Source of the DNA: Anomaloglossus baeobatrachus
Taxonomy: Eukaryota; Chordata; Amphibia; Anura; Aromobatidae
DNA length: 64,000 nt
Assembly (NCBI RefSeq): GCF_048569485.1
Contig: NC_134355.1
Location: 562,023,642-562,087,641 of the forward strand
Direction of reading: 5' to 3'
A program made the translations under genes and the position numbers. The notes below the pieces were generated by a model. The model saw only the letters and a program-made list of their open reading frames with translations, ran no database searches and had not been told where the DNA came from. This document shows, one piece after another, positions 11,316 through 22,385 of this stretch. Each line of letters begins with the position of its first letter. Positions within the stretch are counted from its first letter, which is position 1.

Positions 11316-11960
11316 AGCACCAAAATTACATCTTAAAGAAGTGACTATCTTGAACTCCAGCCCAGGTAAGGTTGCCGTACATACATTAAAATTACATTCA
11401 TTTGAAGGTTGTAAAAAAAATTAAAAATCCCCTTTATCCTCCTGCTGTTCTGGTCTCTTTTTAGTTTATCATCAGCTTTGGTCACATCTCACCAAACAAG
11501 AAGGGCTATGAACAGCGACGTACCAAAAACACCAGATGGTAAGTCATCTCTCATTCCCTCCTCTCTCTCCCATGATATATTTATTACATGTAACATAGAA
11601 ATAATTGTTGTTTTCTCTATTTCGTAGAAGGAAGATCCAAGTCTGGAGAACATGGAGGAATTTGATCAGAACAACATGTACTTTGTGTAAGTAGATATTA
11701 GAATTTGCTTTCTTTTACTCTCCAGCTCATTTATATTTACTTTCTATTAGGAATCTATTGATGCGATGTAATATCTTGTCGTCTTCTCTTTACAGAAATC
11801 AGCAGAAGTTGCAGGTCATTTCCATCGTGATCCTCAGATTCCTCATCTGCTTCATAGAGACGCTGACTCCATCATCTGCAGAGATCCTGACATCAGCTGC
11901 AGCTCCAGACTATGATAATGTCATATATTCCATTTATTGCAAAATATTCCTAAAAATAAA
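11316..11960 (+). other. Spliced 3' untranslated exons of the RING gene, ending at a poly(A) signal
   Basis: After the stop, exon 2 appears to continue to a GTAAGG donor at 11366. Further exon-like blocks with good splice signals follow: 11465-11538 (acceptor TCTTTTTAG, donor GTAAGTC), 11628-11686 (acceptor TTTCGTAG, donor GTAAGTA) and 11796 onward (acceptor CTCTTTACAG), with AATAAA at 11955-11960. All lie after the RING stop, so they are read as a spliced 3' UTR or as exons of an alternative product. Coding use is not shown. Confidence 0.5.
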
Positions 11961-12801
11961 TGGCTCCGCTCCAACCACCGGAGCCCCGTGTGCCGTGGAC
12001 ACTGCTTTGAATGAAGCACCAAAATTACATCTTATAGATTCAAGAAGGAAGTGATGTTCATGGTGCGGACAGTGAAAGAGACCATCTTGAATTCCAGCCC
12101 AGGTAAGGCTGCCATACATACATTAGAATTATATTAATTTGAAGGGTGTAGAAAAAAAATCCCCTTTATCCTCCTGCTGTTCTGGTCTCTTTTTAGATTA
12201 TCATCAGCTTTGGTCACATCTCACCAAACAAGAAGGACTGTGAACAGCGACCTACCAAAAACACCAGATGGTAAGTCATCTCTCATTCCCTCCTCTCTCC
12301 CATGATATATTATTATTATTATAGCGCCATTTATTCCATGGCGCTTTACATGTGAAAGGGGTATACATAATAGGGACAAGTTCAATAATCATAAACAATA
12401 CAAGGCACAGACTGGTACAGGAGGATAGAGGTTCCTGCCAGCGAGGGCTCACAGTCTACAAGGGATAGGTGAGGATACAGTAGGTGAGGGTAGAGCTGGT
12501 TGTACGGCGCTATATCAGAATAAGGGTTACGGCAGGTTGTAGGCTTGTTGGAAGAGGTGGGCCTTCAGGTTCCTTTTGAAGCTTGTTAAGGTAGGTGAGA
12601 GTCTGATGTGTTGTGATGTAATATCTTGTCGTCTTCTCTTTACAGAAATCAGCAGAAGTTGCAGGTCATTTCCATTGTGATCCTAAGATGCTTCATAGAG
12701 ACGCTGACTCCATCATCTGCACTGATCCTGACATCAACTGCAGCTCCAGACTATGATAATGTCATATATTCCATTTATTGCTAAATATTTCTAAGAATAA
12801 A
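11961..12801 (+). repeat. Tandem partial duplication of the RING gene 3' end
   Basis: This segment repeats 11262-11960. It begins in the RING exon (TGGCTCCGCTCCAACCA) and covers the last RING residues, the stop, the GTAAGG donor, the 74-nt exon (here from about 12198), the CTCTTTACAG acceptor block and a second AATAAA at 12796-12801. The copy joins directly after the first AATAAA. It lacks the third exon block of the original, where an unrelated repeat (12311-12600) lies, and has extra bases after 12031. It carries only a RING tail and no complete domain, so it is a non-coding or pseudogenic copy. Confidence 0.85.
12311..12600. repeat. Interspersed repeat inserted in the duplicated 3' end
   Basis: About 290 bp beginning with a TTATTATTATTATAG run and GCGCCATTTATTCC, containing GGCGCTTTACATG. 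It replaces the exon block expected between the two splice-bounded blocks in the duplicated unit. The (ATT)n edge with GCGC and GCTTTACA boxes resembles tails of SINE/LINE families common in amphibians. The class is not certain. Confidence 0.5.
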
Positions 12802-12820
12802 TATTTATCTCTATGTGAAG

Positions 12821-13045
12821 GGCAGCACGGTGGCTCAGTGGTTAGCACTGCAGTATTGCAGTGCTGTGGTCCTGGGTTCAAATCCCACCAAGGACAACAT
12901 CTGCAAGGAGTTTGTATGTTCTCCCCGTGTTTGCGTGGGTTTCCTCCGGCTACTCCGGTTTCCTCCCACACTCCAAAAAACATAGAAACAAGAATTAACA
13001 GCGCTATATAAATGAATAAATATTATTATTATGATGATGATGATG
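12821..13045 (+). repeat. tRNA-derived V-SINE-like element
   Basis: It begins GGCAGCACGGTGGCTCAGTG. An A-box-like TGGCTCAGTGG lies at 12831 and a B box GGTTCAAATCC at 12875-12885, the two parts of a pol III internal promoter. The core GTATGTTCTCCCCGTGT and GGTTTCCTCCCACACTCC follow, and it ends in a TATTATTATTATGATGATG tail. This layout matches the V-SINE/DANA group of fish and amphibians. It is a SINE, not a functional tRNA gene. Confidence 0.82.
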
Positions 13046-13240
13046 TCTGGCTGTGACTTTACTATATAGAATTGTGTGATGTAACATTAGGAGCACATAA
13101 TGATAAGTGATGGGGGGCGGTAGTAGCAGTGAGGGGTATAGTAACACAGATTATCCCCAGACACAACACTCCAGTTATATAAATGGTAATGTTATGTGGG
13201 GGTTCTGCTGTAGATATTGCATTGAGGCACAGGAGCTTTA

Positions 13241-13939
13241 GGCTATGTGCCCACGGGAGCTTGCGTCTGTGGATTTTGCCGCGGAAAACCTGCGGATTAA
13301 TCTGGATTTTCCAGATAAATCCGCCGGTTTCAGCATGTACAGACACTCCCTATGTTACCCTAAGGGACATGAGGGGTGCTGTATCCACGTTGCGGAATGT
13401 GCGGCTGCGGAATATCCCGCGAATGTCCCGCAGCCGCACATAACTGCATGTCAATTATTCCTGCGGATTTACCTGCGGAAATCCCGGTGCTCCACTATGG
13501 AGATAGAGGCTTACCTGCCTTGATAGCAGACCCCCGTCACTTTGTTCCGGTGCAGAGGACGTCACGGCAGTGGAGCTAGGAGCAGGAAGCAGGACGTGGG
13601 CGGGGCCTGCACGAGCTCCGGTCATGTAACAGAAAGAGCTAGTTCAGGCCCGCCCACCTCCTGCACAGTGCAGACGCTGATGGCCGGACAGTGACGTGCT
13701 GCATGATGGAGGTAAGTATAAACTCTCCGAACACTCAGCACTTGTTCTGCATTGAGGATGCAGTGCCGAAGCCATGGTACTGTATCCTCAATGCAGAATG
13801 CCCGCACCATATCCGCAGGACATTCCGCAATAAAACCGCAGCATGGAAACAGACAAAATTGTGCTGCGGTTTTCTGGGAGATCCTGCGGAATGTCCTGCA
13901 GATATAACCGCAGGACACTTTGCCCGTGGGCACATAGCC
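13241..13939. mobile_element. Harbinger-type MITE with GGCTATGTGCCCACGGG ends
   Basis: A 699-bp element with near-perfect terminal inverted repeats: GGCTATGTGCCCACGGG at the left and the complement CCCGTGGGCACATAGCC at the right. The flanking triplets are TTA and TGA, a TTA duplication with one change. The interior is rich in CCTGCGGA/TCCGCAG boxes and palindromes. The ends are close to those of the MADF-bearing element at 29233-31844 and of the MITE at 32254-32619, so all three look like one extended family. No coding capacity. Confidence 0.8.
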
Positions 13940-14394
13940 TGAAGTTACACTTCTGGAAGGAGGAGACAGGAGATCATAGCACATTAACAACGGGCGACAT
14001 CACACAAGAATAAGGTTTCACTTCTACAGTTTTCCAAAAAAGAGCAACGCATACCTGGAGGACCGGCAGTGGACCAACCTCACAGGGCGAAATAATATTT
14101 CACCAGACAGGACTGCCCATTATCGTCCATCATATTTGTGCTTACTATAGAGCATTTGGAAGTACATATTGGACATTATATCAATATGAACCCCTTACAA
14201 ACATTGTCCGAATCGGTACATTCAATGTCGCCATCCTGTGTATTAGGAGGCCACAAGAGCTGAGCCAGCATCATAGCTGAGAAAAGCCAGTTGTATTACA
14301 GCATCTGCCTCTAACAGCAGTAATGGAGTAAATTAGAAATAAGTATATTTCTATAAACTGATCATTATAATACCATTTTTTTATGACTAATCTT
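13940..14394. other. Intergenic stretch, nothing recognised
   Basis: About 455 bp of mixed-composition sequence between two repeats. No long frame, splice-bounded exon, terminal repeat or RNA gene was recognised. Confidence 0.4.
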
Positions 14395-14800
14395 TAAAGG
14401 GGCTGTTCATTAATACGACAACTCCTTCTCATTGTACATGTTTCCCCAAATAAATAAAAAAAGCTTATACTCACCTCCGGTAGTGACATGGTTCAGAGGT
14501 TGTTGTCGGGGTTCCCATTCCCGGGGCTTGTGTGAGGTTGTGACCCAATCCGTATTGCCTAATCACTGCCGGCTTCTCTCCCCGCCTTCGGACGGAGGAT
14601 GTTAGCGACATTCACAGCTCTCATTTCCTGTTGATTGACTCATTTTTCTGAAGACGAGGTGAGAGAAGCCGGCGGTGATTGGGCAATTCAGATTGGGTCA
14701 ACCCCTCACGTGAACCCCAGAAATGCAAACCCCGACTCCGCTGGAACCACATCAGTACTGGAGGTGAGTATAAGCTTTTTTATTTTTAATTGGAGGTATT
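14395..14800. repeat. Foldback repeat (imperfect palindrome)
   Basis: The two halves are inverted copies: CTTATACTCACCTCC near 14463 pairs with GGAGGTGAGTATAAG near 14760, and GCCGGCTTCTCTC near 14569 pairs with GAGAGAAGCCGGC near 14660. The whole could fold into a long imperfect hairpin. It looks like a non-autonomous foldback element. No clean target duplication was found. Confidence 0.65.
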
Positions 14801-14885
14801 TGCTAAAATTTTTATTATTACACTTACTCCATATTGGGATAAGTTCTTATAAACAAACAAGAGCACTAGTACTGGTGCAAAAAAT

Positions 14886-15235
14886 TACATTTTTATGTAC
14901 TCACCGTAAAATGTCTTCCTTGGAGCCTTTCATTGGGGGACACAGATAGTGGGTATTATGATGTCTCCAGGGAGGCGTGACACTGGATTTACAAAAGTGT
15001 TAGCTCCTCCCCCCACAGGATATACCCTAGCTAGGCAGGAAACTAGCTCCGTTTGGTGTAAAAGCAGTAGGAGAAGGACAACCAAAACCACAAGGGTGGG
15101 AGCTGTGTCCTCCAATGAAAGGCTCCAAGGAAGACATTTTACGGTGAGTACACAAAAATGTCATTTCTTTTCTCGCCTTTTCATTGGGGGACACAGACAG
15201 TGGGACGTCCCAAAGCAGTCCCTGGGTGGGAACTG
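14886..15235. repeat. DIRS-B left terminal repeat and ICR
   Basis: The outermost bases (TTTATGTACTCACCGT) recur inverted at about 15140-15165 as ACGGTGAGTACAC. They are followed by TTTTCTCGCCTTTTCATTGG, the complement of the right-hand end near 20910-20932. The joined complement of both ends is the ICR that DIRS1-like elements are known to use to close a circle. Confidence 0.85.
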
Positions 15236-15239
15236 AACT

Positions 15240-15750
15240 ACAATGTTGGCCAAAAGGCATATAACATCAGGGTCATAGGAAATGCAGTGGTACATAAAGT
15301 CAGTCATGTGTGCCAGACTCCCAAGAGGCAAGACTTTCCTGTCCACACCAAGAGGACAACTCTCTATCTCCTCCTCCCTCTCCTCATCTATTTCATCCTT
15401 CTGCTGTTCAGCCTATTCACACTGAACAGGCAGGATGAAGCTTGTGTGGGTAGTACCCTTTGTAGTGCAGGCAACTAGCTCCTGTTCCTCCTGCACATCT
15501 TTGTCCTCATTATCACCTAATCTGCTCTGAGAAGATGAAATGAGGCTGGGTTTAGTAGTATCACCCTGTGTACTTTCTTCCTCCATCTCCAGCTGGTCCA
15601 CATGTGTACTAGTACTAGGGCGCGCAATTCTCTGCATCAGTAACGCATGTGCCATCCCAGGGTCAGACTCGGTCCCGGACTCCACAAGGGTAGCCCAGTG
15701 TGTCGTCAGGGAAATGTAGCATGCCTGGTAACAGTGTATAACATCAGACT
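15240..15750 (-). other. Extra segment in DIRS-B with a short acidic reading frame
   Basis: In DIRS-C and DIRS-E the recombinase tail lies within about 100 bp of the ICR. Here about 0.5 kb of unrelated sequence intervenes. It holds a 90-codon minus-strand frame (15413-15685) rich in Glu/Ser/Thr, including EMEEESTQGD and EDKDVQEEQE. The composition suggests a piece of another mobile element, possibly the linker of a transposase, but no domain is recognised. Its ends are not clear. Confidence 0.45.
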
Positions 15751-15824
15751 AAGAGCTGACTAACGACTGCAACTGCAGTGAACATATATCAAAACACTGT
15801 AAAAAAAAAACGAGAAGTGGCCAC

Positions 15825-16640
15825 TTATAAAAGGGCCACTGCCGCCTGAAGGACTTGTCTTCTAAGAGCAGCATCCGCGGAAGCATGTGTATGCACTCTG
15901 TAGAATTTTGTAAACATGTGTACACTGGACCAGGTAGCGGCCTTGCAAAGTTGAGCCGACGAAGCCTGATGGCGGATAGCCCAGGAAGTACCCACTGCTC
16001 GCGTAGAGTGGGCCCCCACAGATTGAGGAGGAACAACACCTCGTGTTTTGTAAGCCTCACAGATGGCAGTCCTAATCCATCGAGAAATCGTGGATTTAGA
16101 AGCCGGATTGCCCTTTTTGTGTCCTTGTGAGAGGACGAAGAGGGCATCGGACTTGCGCAATGGTGCTGTTCTGGAGATGTAGATCCGCAGAGCCCTGACA
16201 AGATCTAGAGTGTGAAGGTTTTTTTCAAAAGAGTGGACCGGGCAGAATGACGGAAACACAATGTCCTCGTTTAAGTGGAAAGAAGATACGACCTTCGGGA
16301 GAAAAGCGGGGGAAGGCCGAAGGACCACCTTATCATGATGGAAAATCAGGTAAGGTGAGCGACAGGAAAGGGCCGCCAGTTCGGACACTCGCCTGATAGA
16401 GGTAATGGTGACTAAAAAGGCAACTTTCCAAGACAGTCGTTGAAGAGAGATTTCTCTCAGAGGTTCGAAGGGAGGAAGCTCAAGAGCTCAGAGAACCAGA
16501 TTCAGATCCCAGGGATCTAAGGTACAGACCTGAGGGCGAGAAGCCAGTCACTTCTGGAAAAATAAGCATGGTATGAACTACCTTAGAAGAAAGACCTGAT
16601 TTTGCCAGAATCAGGGATTCAAACGCCACGCCGTCAAATG
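15825..16640 (-). pseudogene. DIRS-B tyrosine recombinase region (fossil)
   Basis: The minus-strand frame holds the C-terminal catalytic part of a tyrosine recombinase: VSELAALS around the first arginine box, then HSTRAVGTSWA (the HxxR motif), and FTKFYRVHTHAS with the presumed nucleophilic tyrosine. The enzyme is known to integrate the circular DNA copy of DIRS elements. The region is a broken fossil. Homologs are at 36192-37260, 51356-52440 and about 58030-59070. Confidence 0.8.
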
Positions 16641-16659
16641 CAGCTGTGCTGTATTCTGG

Positions 16660-18300
16660 TGGAATATTGGACCTTGCGACAGAAGATCCGGGCGGTCGGG
16701 AAGACGCCAGGGAGTGTCGCCGAGCAGTTGGAGAAGCTCCGGGGACCAGGCTCTCCTGGGCCAGTCCGGGGCCACGAGGATCACCGGGATTCCCTCCGCT
16801 TTGATTTTCTTGATTACTCTCGGAATGAGAGGAAACGTAGGTAAGATGTAGGGTAGGCAAAACTGCGCCCAAGGAAAGACTAGAGTGTCGGAGCCGAGCG
16901 CTAGCGGGTCTCTCGACCAGAATATGAAGGGATGTATTTTGGCGTTTATCCGAGAAGCCATGAGATCCACATCTGGGAGTCCCCAACGAAGAGTGATCTG
17001 ATGGAACACTTCGTCGTGGAGGGACCATTCCCCTGCCGCTAGCCCTTGCCTGCTGAGAAAGTCTGCGGCCCAGTTGTCTACCCCCGGAATATGGACAGCT
17101 GAAATAATGAGAATGTGCATCTCTGCCCAAAGAAGAATCCTGGATACTTCTTTCATCGCTGCCCTGCTGCGAGTTCCTCCCTGACGGTTGATGTAAGCCA
17201 CGGCCGTGGCATTGTCTGACTGGATCCGAACAGGGAGGCCCAATAGTAAGGGGTGAAAATTCTGAAGGGCCAAAAATATGGCTCTAATGTCCAGAACATT
17301 GATGTGCAGGGAGCGCTCGGAAGGTGACCAGCGTCCGTGAACAGTGTGGTGGAGAAACACCACCCCGCAGCCTATCAGGTTGGCATCCGTCGTGACTACT
17401 TGCCAGAGGACCGGGCGGAAGGACTCTCCTTGAGATAGGGATGAGGCTTGAGTCCACCAGACGAGGGAGCTGAGCGCAGACCAAGATAGGCGGACTGATC
17501 GGTCTAGGGAAGCTGGATTCTTGTCCCAGGAGGATAAAAGATCCAGTTGTAGAGGGCGCAGATGGAATTGGGCAAAGGACACGGCTTCTATGACCGCCAC
17601 CATCTTGCCTAACACTCTCATTCCATTCCGAAGGGATGTGTGACGGCGAGAGCGGAGGGATTGGGCGGCCCGGATCAGGGAAGACCTCTTGTCCTCTGGA
17701 AGAAAAACCCGGGACTGAGCCGTGTCTATCAGCATACCGAAAAAGGTGATGCGCTGATGAGGAATGAGGGATGACTTGTTGAAGTTGATAAGCCACCCTA
17801 GCCTTGACAGCATGTCTAGGCAAATCTGCACGCTTTCTGAGCAAACTTGAAGAGAGCTCCCTTTGACAAGAAGGTCGTCCAAATAGGGAACGACCAGGAT
17901 GCCTCTGGGGTGTAAAATGGACATGACGGCCGCCATGACCTTTGTGAAGACCCGAGGCGCAGTGGCCAGCCCAAAGGGGAGGGCCCTGAATTGGAAATGA
18001 CGATGTCCTACGGCAAAGCGAAGGAACCGTTGATGAGAGACACATATGGGAATGTGTAAATAAGCATCTTGAACGTCTATGGAAGCTAGGAATTCTCCAG
18101 GTTCCATGGCGGCTAGCACTGCTCTCAATGATTCCATTCGGAAAGTTCGAATCCATACGAATGTGTTCAGCCGTTTGAGGTCCAAGATAGGGCGGACAGA
18201 GCCATCTTTTTTGGAAATGATAAAAAGGTTTGAATAGAAACCTTTGCCGCGCTGTTCCAGGGGCACTGGAATGATAACATTTGCTTTCTGTAAAGAGGCA
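16660..18300 (-). pseudogene. DIRS-B RT-RNase H region (fossil)
   Basis: Minus-strand RT with GFYSNLFIISKKDGS, LPFGLATAPRVF and YLDDLLVKGSS, then RNase H with TTDANLIGCG and QSDNATAVAYINRQGG. A following domain contains VDLMASRINAK and VAPDWPRRAW. In DIRS elements the last domain has been likened to an adenine methyltransferase, which is not verified here. The region aligns closely with DIRS-A and is a fossil. Confidence 0.85.
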
Positions 18301-19813
18301 ACAACAGGAGTCGAATCTGAGGGATAACTGGCGTCATGCTGAAGGGGCCTGTACAGAGCGAGGTCCTTTGGGTTTAGGTTGCTTGGAGTGGGAACGCCAA
18401 GAAGAGACCCTTGAGGGACCGGATCCTCGATCTGAGCGTTGGGACGATCCTTGGGCTGATTGTTTTTGGGGGGCAGGCCAAAAGGACTGCCTGCGCCAAG
18501 GAGATTTTTTAAAATTCCTGGATACAGGCCGCTTTTGAGGTAGAGTGGTACTTTTACCACCCGTCGTCTCAGATATGAGGTTGTCCAGGGATTCTCCAAA
18601 CAGACGCAGGCCATGGAAGGGGAGTGTGGACAGGGATTTCTTGAAGGCACTGTCCGAATCCATATTTTTAGCCAAAGGACTCTGCGGGCAAAGACCGCAT
18701 TGGCCGCCGATAGGGCTGACAAACTAGCTGCATCTAGGGAGCCGTGAAGAAAATAATTAAAGGCTAGAGAGAACAAATCAAGGATCTCAAAAGCCGCCGG
18801 GGGAATATTACAAGAGCGAAGCATCCTGCGTAGGTTCTTGCTCCACACACCCATAGCTCTCGCGACCCATGTTAAGGCAAACAGGGGGCGAAGAGAGGAG
18901 CCCGAAGCCTGGAAAATAGATTTGACCGCAGCATCAACTGCGCGGTCGGACGAGTCCTTGAGAGATGCGTTGTCTGAAACAGACATGACCGTGTGTTTAG
19001 CCAGTCTGGATACTGGCGGATCCACAACGGGTGTACTGACCAGGGCTTAACTATTTCAGAGGGAAAGGGATAAGCGAATGAAGAGAAGGGTTTTTTATTA
19101 AACCTTCTATCAGGGTGATCCCACCGTTTAGATATAATTTGCCGAAAAACCGGATCCTGATCAAAGGATTTAGGAGGCTTCTTGGCCCGCTTGATTGCCG
19201 ACTGAGAAGTCGGGTCAGGAGGCTGATCAGAGATCGACAGAGAGTGATTGACAGCCGAAATTAGTGTGTCTTCTATATGCTATATGCCTAGACTCAGAAA
19301 GGACATCTGAATCAGAGTCAGAGTCTTGAGAATCGTGACTACTAAAGGTCACAGAACCTCGGTCAGACTGACTATCGTCCGAGTCGGATGAGGTGTAGAG
19401 GTCGCAATGGCGCCTTTTGGAAACAGCCTTTTTACGTTCTGGGGAAGAGGGACCAGACGAAGCAGGCGGGCTCCTCTGAGGGAGCTGGGTCGGGGGAAGG
19501 CTGTGGGAGCCTGAGGACGGCTGGGATATCTGAGCGGCAAAGTCATCTAACCTTTTAGACATTAGAAGAGCCCATGCAGGCATTATGTCATCAGACGGGG
19601 GTGCTGCCTGGCCAGTGGCCGGAGCAGAATCCAAAGACTGCACGGCTTCCTGGTCCGGTACCGGGGTCTGTTGTGACACGGTAGAAGGGGCATCGCAGCC
19701 CCGGCATAGTGGATAGCTTCGTCCATTAGAAATGAGCGTCCACAGGTGGTACAGGCATAGTACAGGTCTGTAGAGGACGCCTGGGAAGGTTTATCACCCT
19801 TGCGGTTACGCAT
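18301..19813 (-). pseudogene. DIRS-B gag-like frame (fossil)
   Basis: Same gag-like protein as in DIRS-A: start near 19813 with MRNRKGDKPSQ, a CxxC pair (YYACTTCG), an acidic serine-rich run, and the conserved VSRLAKHTV core near 19000. It is broken. The leader subrepeats rich in TATATAC lie upstream at about 19890-20060. Confidence 0.7.
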
Positions 19814-20784
19814 GTCAGCAATAGAGTCCTACAGCCCTATAGGGGTAGAGTTATATGAGTGAGGAGCCACTAGCAGTATTATAAATTGACTGCTATGTAG
19901 AGCCGGTATATACCGTAGCAAAATGGTATATACTGTCAAACAGTCGGCATATACCTGCAGGCAGAGCCAGTATATACCGCTAATAGCTGATATACACCGC
20001 TAGTCAGCAGGCACACACCGCTAGAGAGACAGCGATATACCGCTGAGCAGAGCGGTATATAGTGCTGCAGAAGTGCAGAGCCAAGGAGGCGATCTCACCC
20101 GAGTCTGCTTCCCATGTGGAAAATGGCGTCCAGTGTTCCTGGCAGCATAGAGGAGAGAGACGGCCCCCAGAGGCTGATTGGTCTCAGGGCTGGAACTAAG
20201 CGTGACGGCCAATCGGAAAGGAGCTGCCCCTGAGTGAGGGAGCGGCTTCCAGAGCAGTGAGAGGGGGCGTTGCTAGAATGCAGGCTGAAGCCGGGGGCTA
20301 AATTAATGATGCTCCCCGGGATCACGGCCTGCGTCGGCCCACCGGCGCCTTTCCAGGCGGCGGTTTGGATGCAGGGGACAGATGACTCGTCGTCTCCCTA
20401 CCTGCTCCTGGCTCCGTCTGAAGACGCGTCGGTGATGGATGCGGGGATCTCAGGGACGCATCTTCGGCTCAAGGCTGAAGCAGGTCCTCGGCTCTGCTCA
20501 GCCCTCTGGAGCTACCTTGGTGTGAGGTGCTTCCAGGGAGCCTGGAGGGGTACACAGACCCGACCACTTGGGCGCGAGGGAAGACTGATGGCTTGTGCAC
20601 GCCAGGTTTCCTCTGCCCGTACACGGGGGGAACGGGGGTGGCAAGGCACCCTGGTATTGCCCCTATCAAAAATAGAATGAATAAAAAAAAGAAAACAAAA
20701 TAAAAAAGTAAAAATAAAAACAAAATAAGCTGGCCTGAGGCACCTCTGGTGGAGCTCAGTCCAGACATGTCAGCCTCCCTGCTG

Positions 20785-20934
20785 ACACTAGAAAAAACTG
20801 AGCTAGTTTCCTGCCTAGCTAGGGTATATGCTGTGGGGGGAGGAGCTAACACTTTTGCAAATCTAGTGTCACGCCTCCCTGGAGACATCATAATACCCAC
20901 TGTCTGTGTCCCCCAATGAAAAGGTGAGAAAGGA
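20785..20934. repeat. DIRS-B right terminal repeat
   Basis: Inverted copy of the left ITR (shared inverted landmarks GGGGGAGGAGCTAACAC, GGGTATTATGATGTCTCC and CATTGGGGGACACAG). The sequence of DIRS-A at 4612-4762 is almost the same. Confidence 0.82.
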
Positions 20935-22278
20935 ATAAAAAATTTATTTTTCAATCTCAATAAATAACACGTAGGAAAAAGGACATTTCAAGCACAAATT
21001 GTGGGAATAAATACAGTCCCGTGGACCACAATAAAAGACTTTGTTATAAATCAGTATAATAGGGCATGAGCTAAGAATATCCACAAAATATATATATGGA
21101 TTTATAGTCAGGCAAGACAAAAGGGGGGTCTCAGAGTATAATGGGACCCTTCAAAAAAGGGGGCTACATATATAGTAACTGGTCAGGAGATAATATATTA
21201 GCCTATGCAAATATCATAAAAATCACAAAAGATGCTTGCCTGCTCACGGTGGTGGTGCAGGGGAGCCAGACCAGAGAGAAACCTCCAGTGAATGCCTGGG
21301 TCCCGTGGACCACAACCGTAGTGTTGTAAAATCCTACAATGTGGCTTAGTTCATAGAAGGGAGAGGCCTTAAATTTATACAGATGAATGATAATACCGGA
21401 CAGGGAAGGTACATGTAAAAAATGTCAGATGAGGCACAACAGTCATTTCCAGGTCCAACCAGGTCATCCCCAGGTCCAGCCCGGTCATCCCCGGTCCCCT
21501 CAGTCCCGTCGGTACCTCTTGCAGCATCGATCCCCCGCTACCCCTCCTTCTCATTGTCGTCAAAAGAAATGCGTCTCTCAGCCGTCTCTGCACTCAGTGA
21601 CACACAGCCAACTACACTCACACTGCCTTGTAGTGGACCCGGGGAGTGTGGGAGTGTGAGTGCAGTATTCTCAGGTCACTATAGCCAAACTCCTCACATG
21701 GAGTTCCTGCACTCCCAGAAAAGGGATACGTTCACTGAGCGTGCCTCTCATGTTCTGGAATGAGGTGACTGCAGGTCAGTCTGCCCTTGGTTGGACCGGG
21801 GCAGTGTGAGTGCATTATTGTAAGGTCACTGCAGCCACACTCCTCACATGGAGTGCCTGCATTTCCAGAAAATGTTGGATACGTTCCCTTAGCGTGCCTG
21901 CCCATATTCTCGAAAGTCCAGAGTCGTCGTGGGATCTCCAAAATGGATTGCGTAAGACTGGAATTTTTTTTCTTTTGAAGAAATTGGTGAAAAGGGGAAT
22001 GTGTTGGCAAGTGTTTTTTCAAATATATTTTTTTCTCATCTTTATTTTTTTATTACTGACAGTTAGTGATGTCGGGTATCTGATAAGACGCCATGACATC
22101 AGTAATCTTTGGGCTTGATGCCATGTGACGTTACACAGCTGGTATCCATATATTACTCTGTTTGCCACCGCACCAGGGCAACGGGATGAGTCGGGGTGAA
22201 GCGCCGGGATTGACGCAGTTAATGGATGTTCCACTTCTGAGGCGGCTGTTGTCTGCTATTTTTAGGCTGGGAAGGGAT
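20935..22278. repeat. Segmental duplication copy 2: flank to the right of DIRS-B
   Basis: Matches the copy 1 flank: 20935-21420 equals 4763-5258, about 21422-21834 equals 7000-7427, and 22061-22278 equals about 7411-7634. The small block 21835-22060 has no partner in copy 1. An L1 is inserted at the end of this block, and the copy resumes at 31854-31905. No gene is recognised in it. Confidence 0.85.
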
Positions 22279-22293
22279 AAATAATCATGGCTC
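22279..22293. repeat. L1-1 target-site duplication, left
   Basis: The 15 bases AAATAATCATGGCTC recur exactly at 31854-31868. Duplication copy 1 holds a single, near-identical site at about 7631-7645 (one base different), which is the empty site for this L1. Confidence 0.93.
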
Positions 22294-22385
22294 GGGGGGG
22301 GCAGAGCCGGACATGCCTGAGTAAAGATGCTGTTTCCTCGAGCTCCTGTCTGCATTCCCCCATAAACCCGGTTTTCCTATTTAAA

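Larger units (their letters stand above)
14886..20934 (-). mobile_element. DIRS-B: DIRS1-like retrotransposon fossil
   Basis: Minus-strand DIRS1-like element of about 6 kb. The left ITR (about 14915-15060) is the inverted copy of the right ITR (about 20785-20925), sharing CATTGGGGGACACAG. The ICR at about 15108-15200 is complementary to the two outermost ends joined back to back, the hallmark of DIRS1-like circular replication. Coding order is gag-like, RT-RNase H, tyrosine recombinase. It is broken, with several breaks. It is the sister copy of DIRS-A by segmental duplication and holds an extra segment near 15240-15750 that the other DIRS copies lack. Confidence 0.9.

Noticed and set aside
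11758-12054. 98-codon plus-strand frame as a separate small gene
   Set aside because: It spans a splice acceptor, a poly(A) signal and the start of the tandem duplicate, so it is a chance frame.
12821-12890. tRNA gene
   Set aside because: A and B boxes are present, but no cloverleaf is evident and the unit continues into a SINE core and tail.
1-22278. DIRS-A and DIRS-B as independent insertions into the same repeat family
   Set aside because: Both join the same flank at the same base, and the match continues for over 1 kb beyond the element; duplication is simpler.
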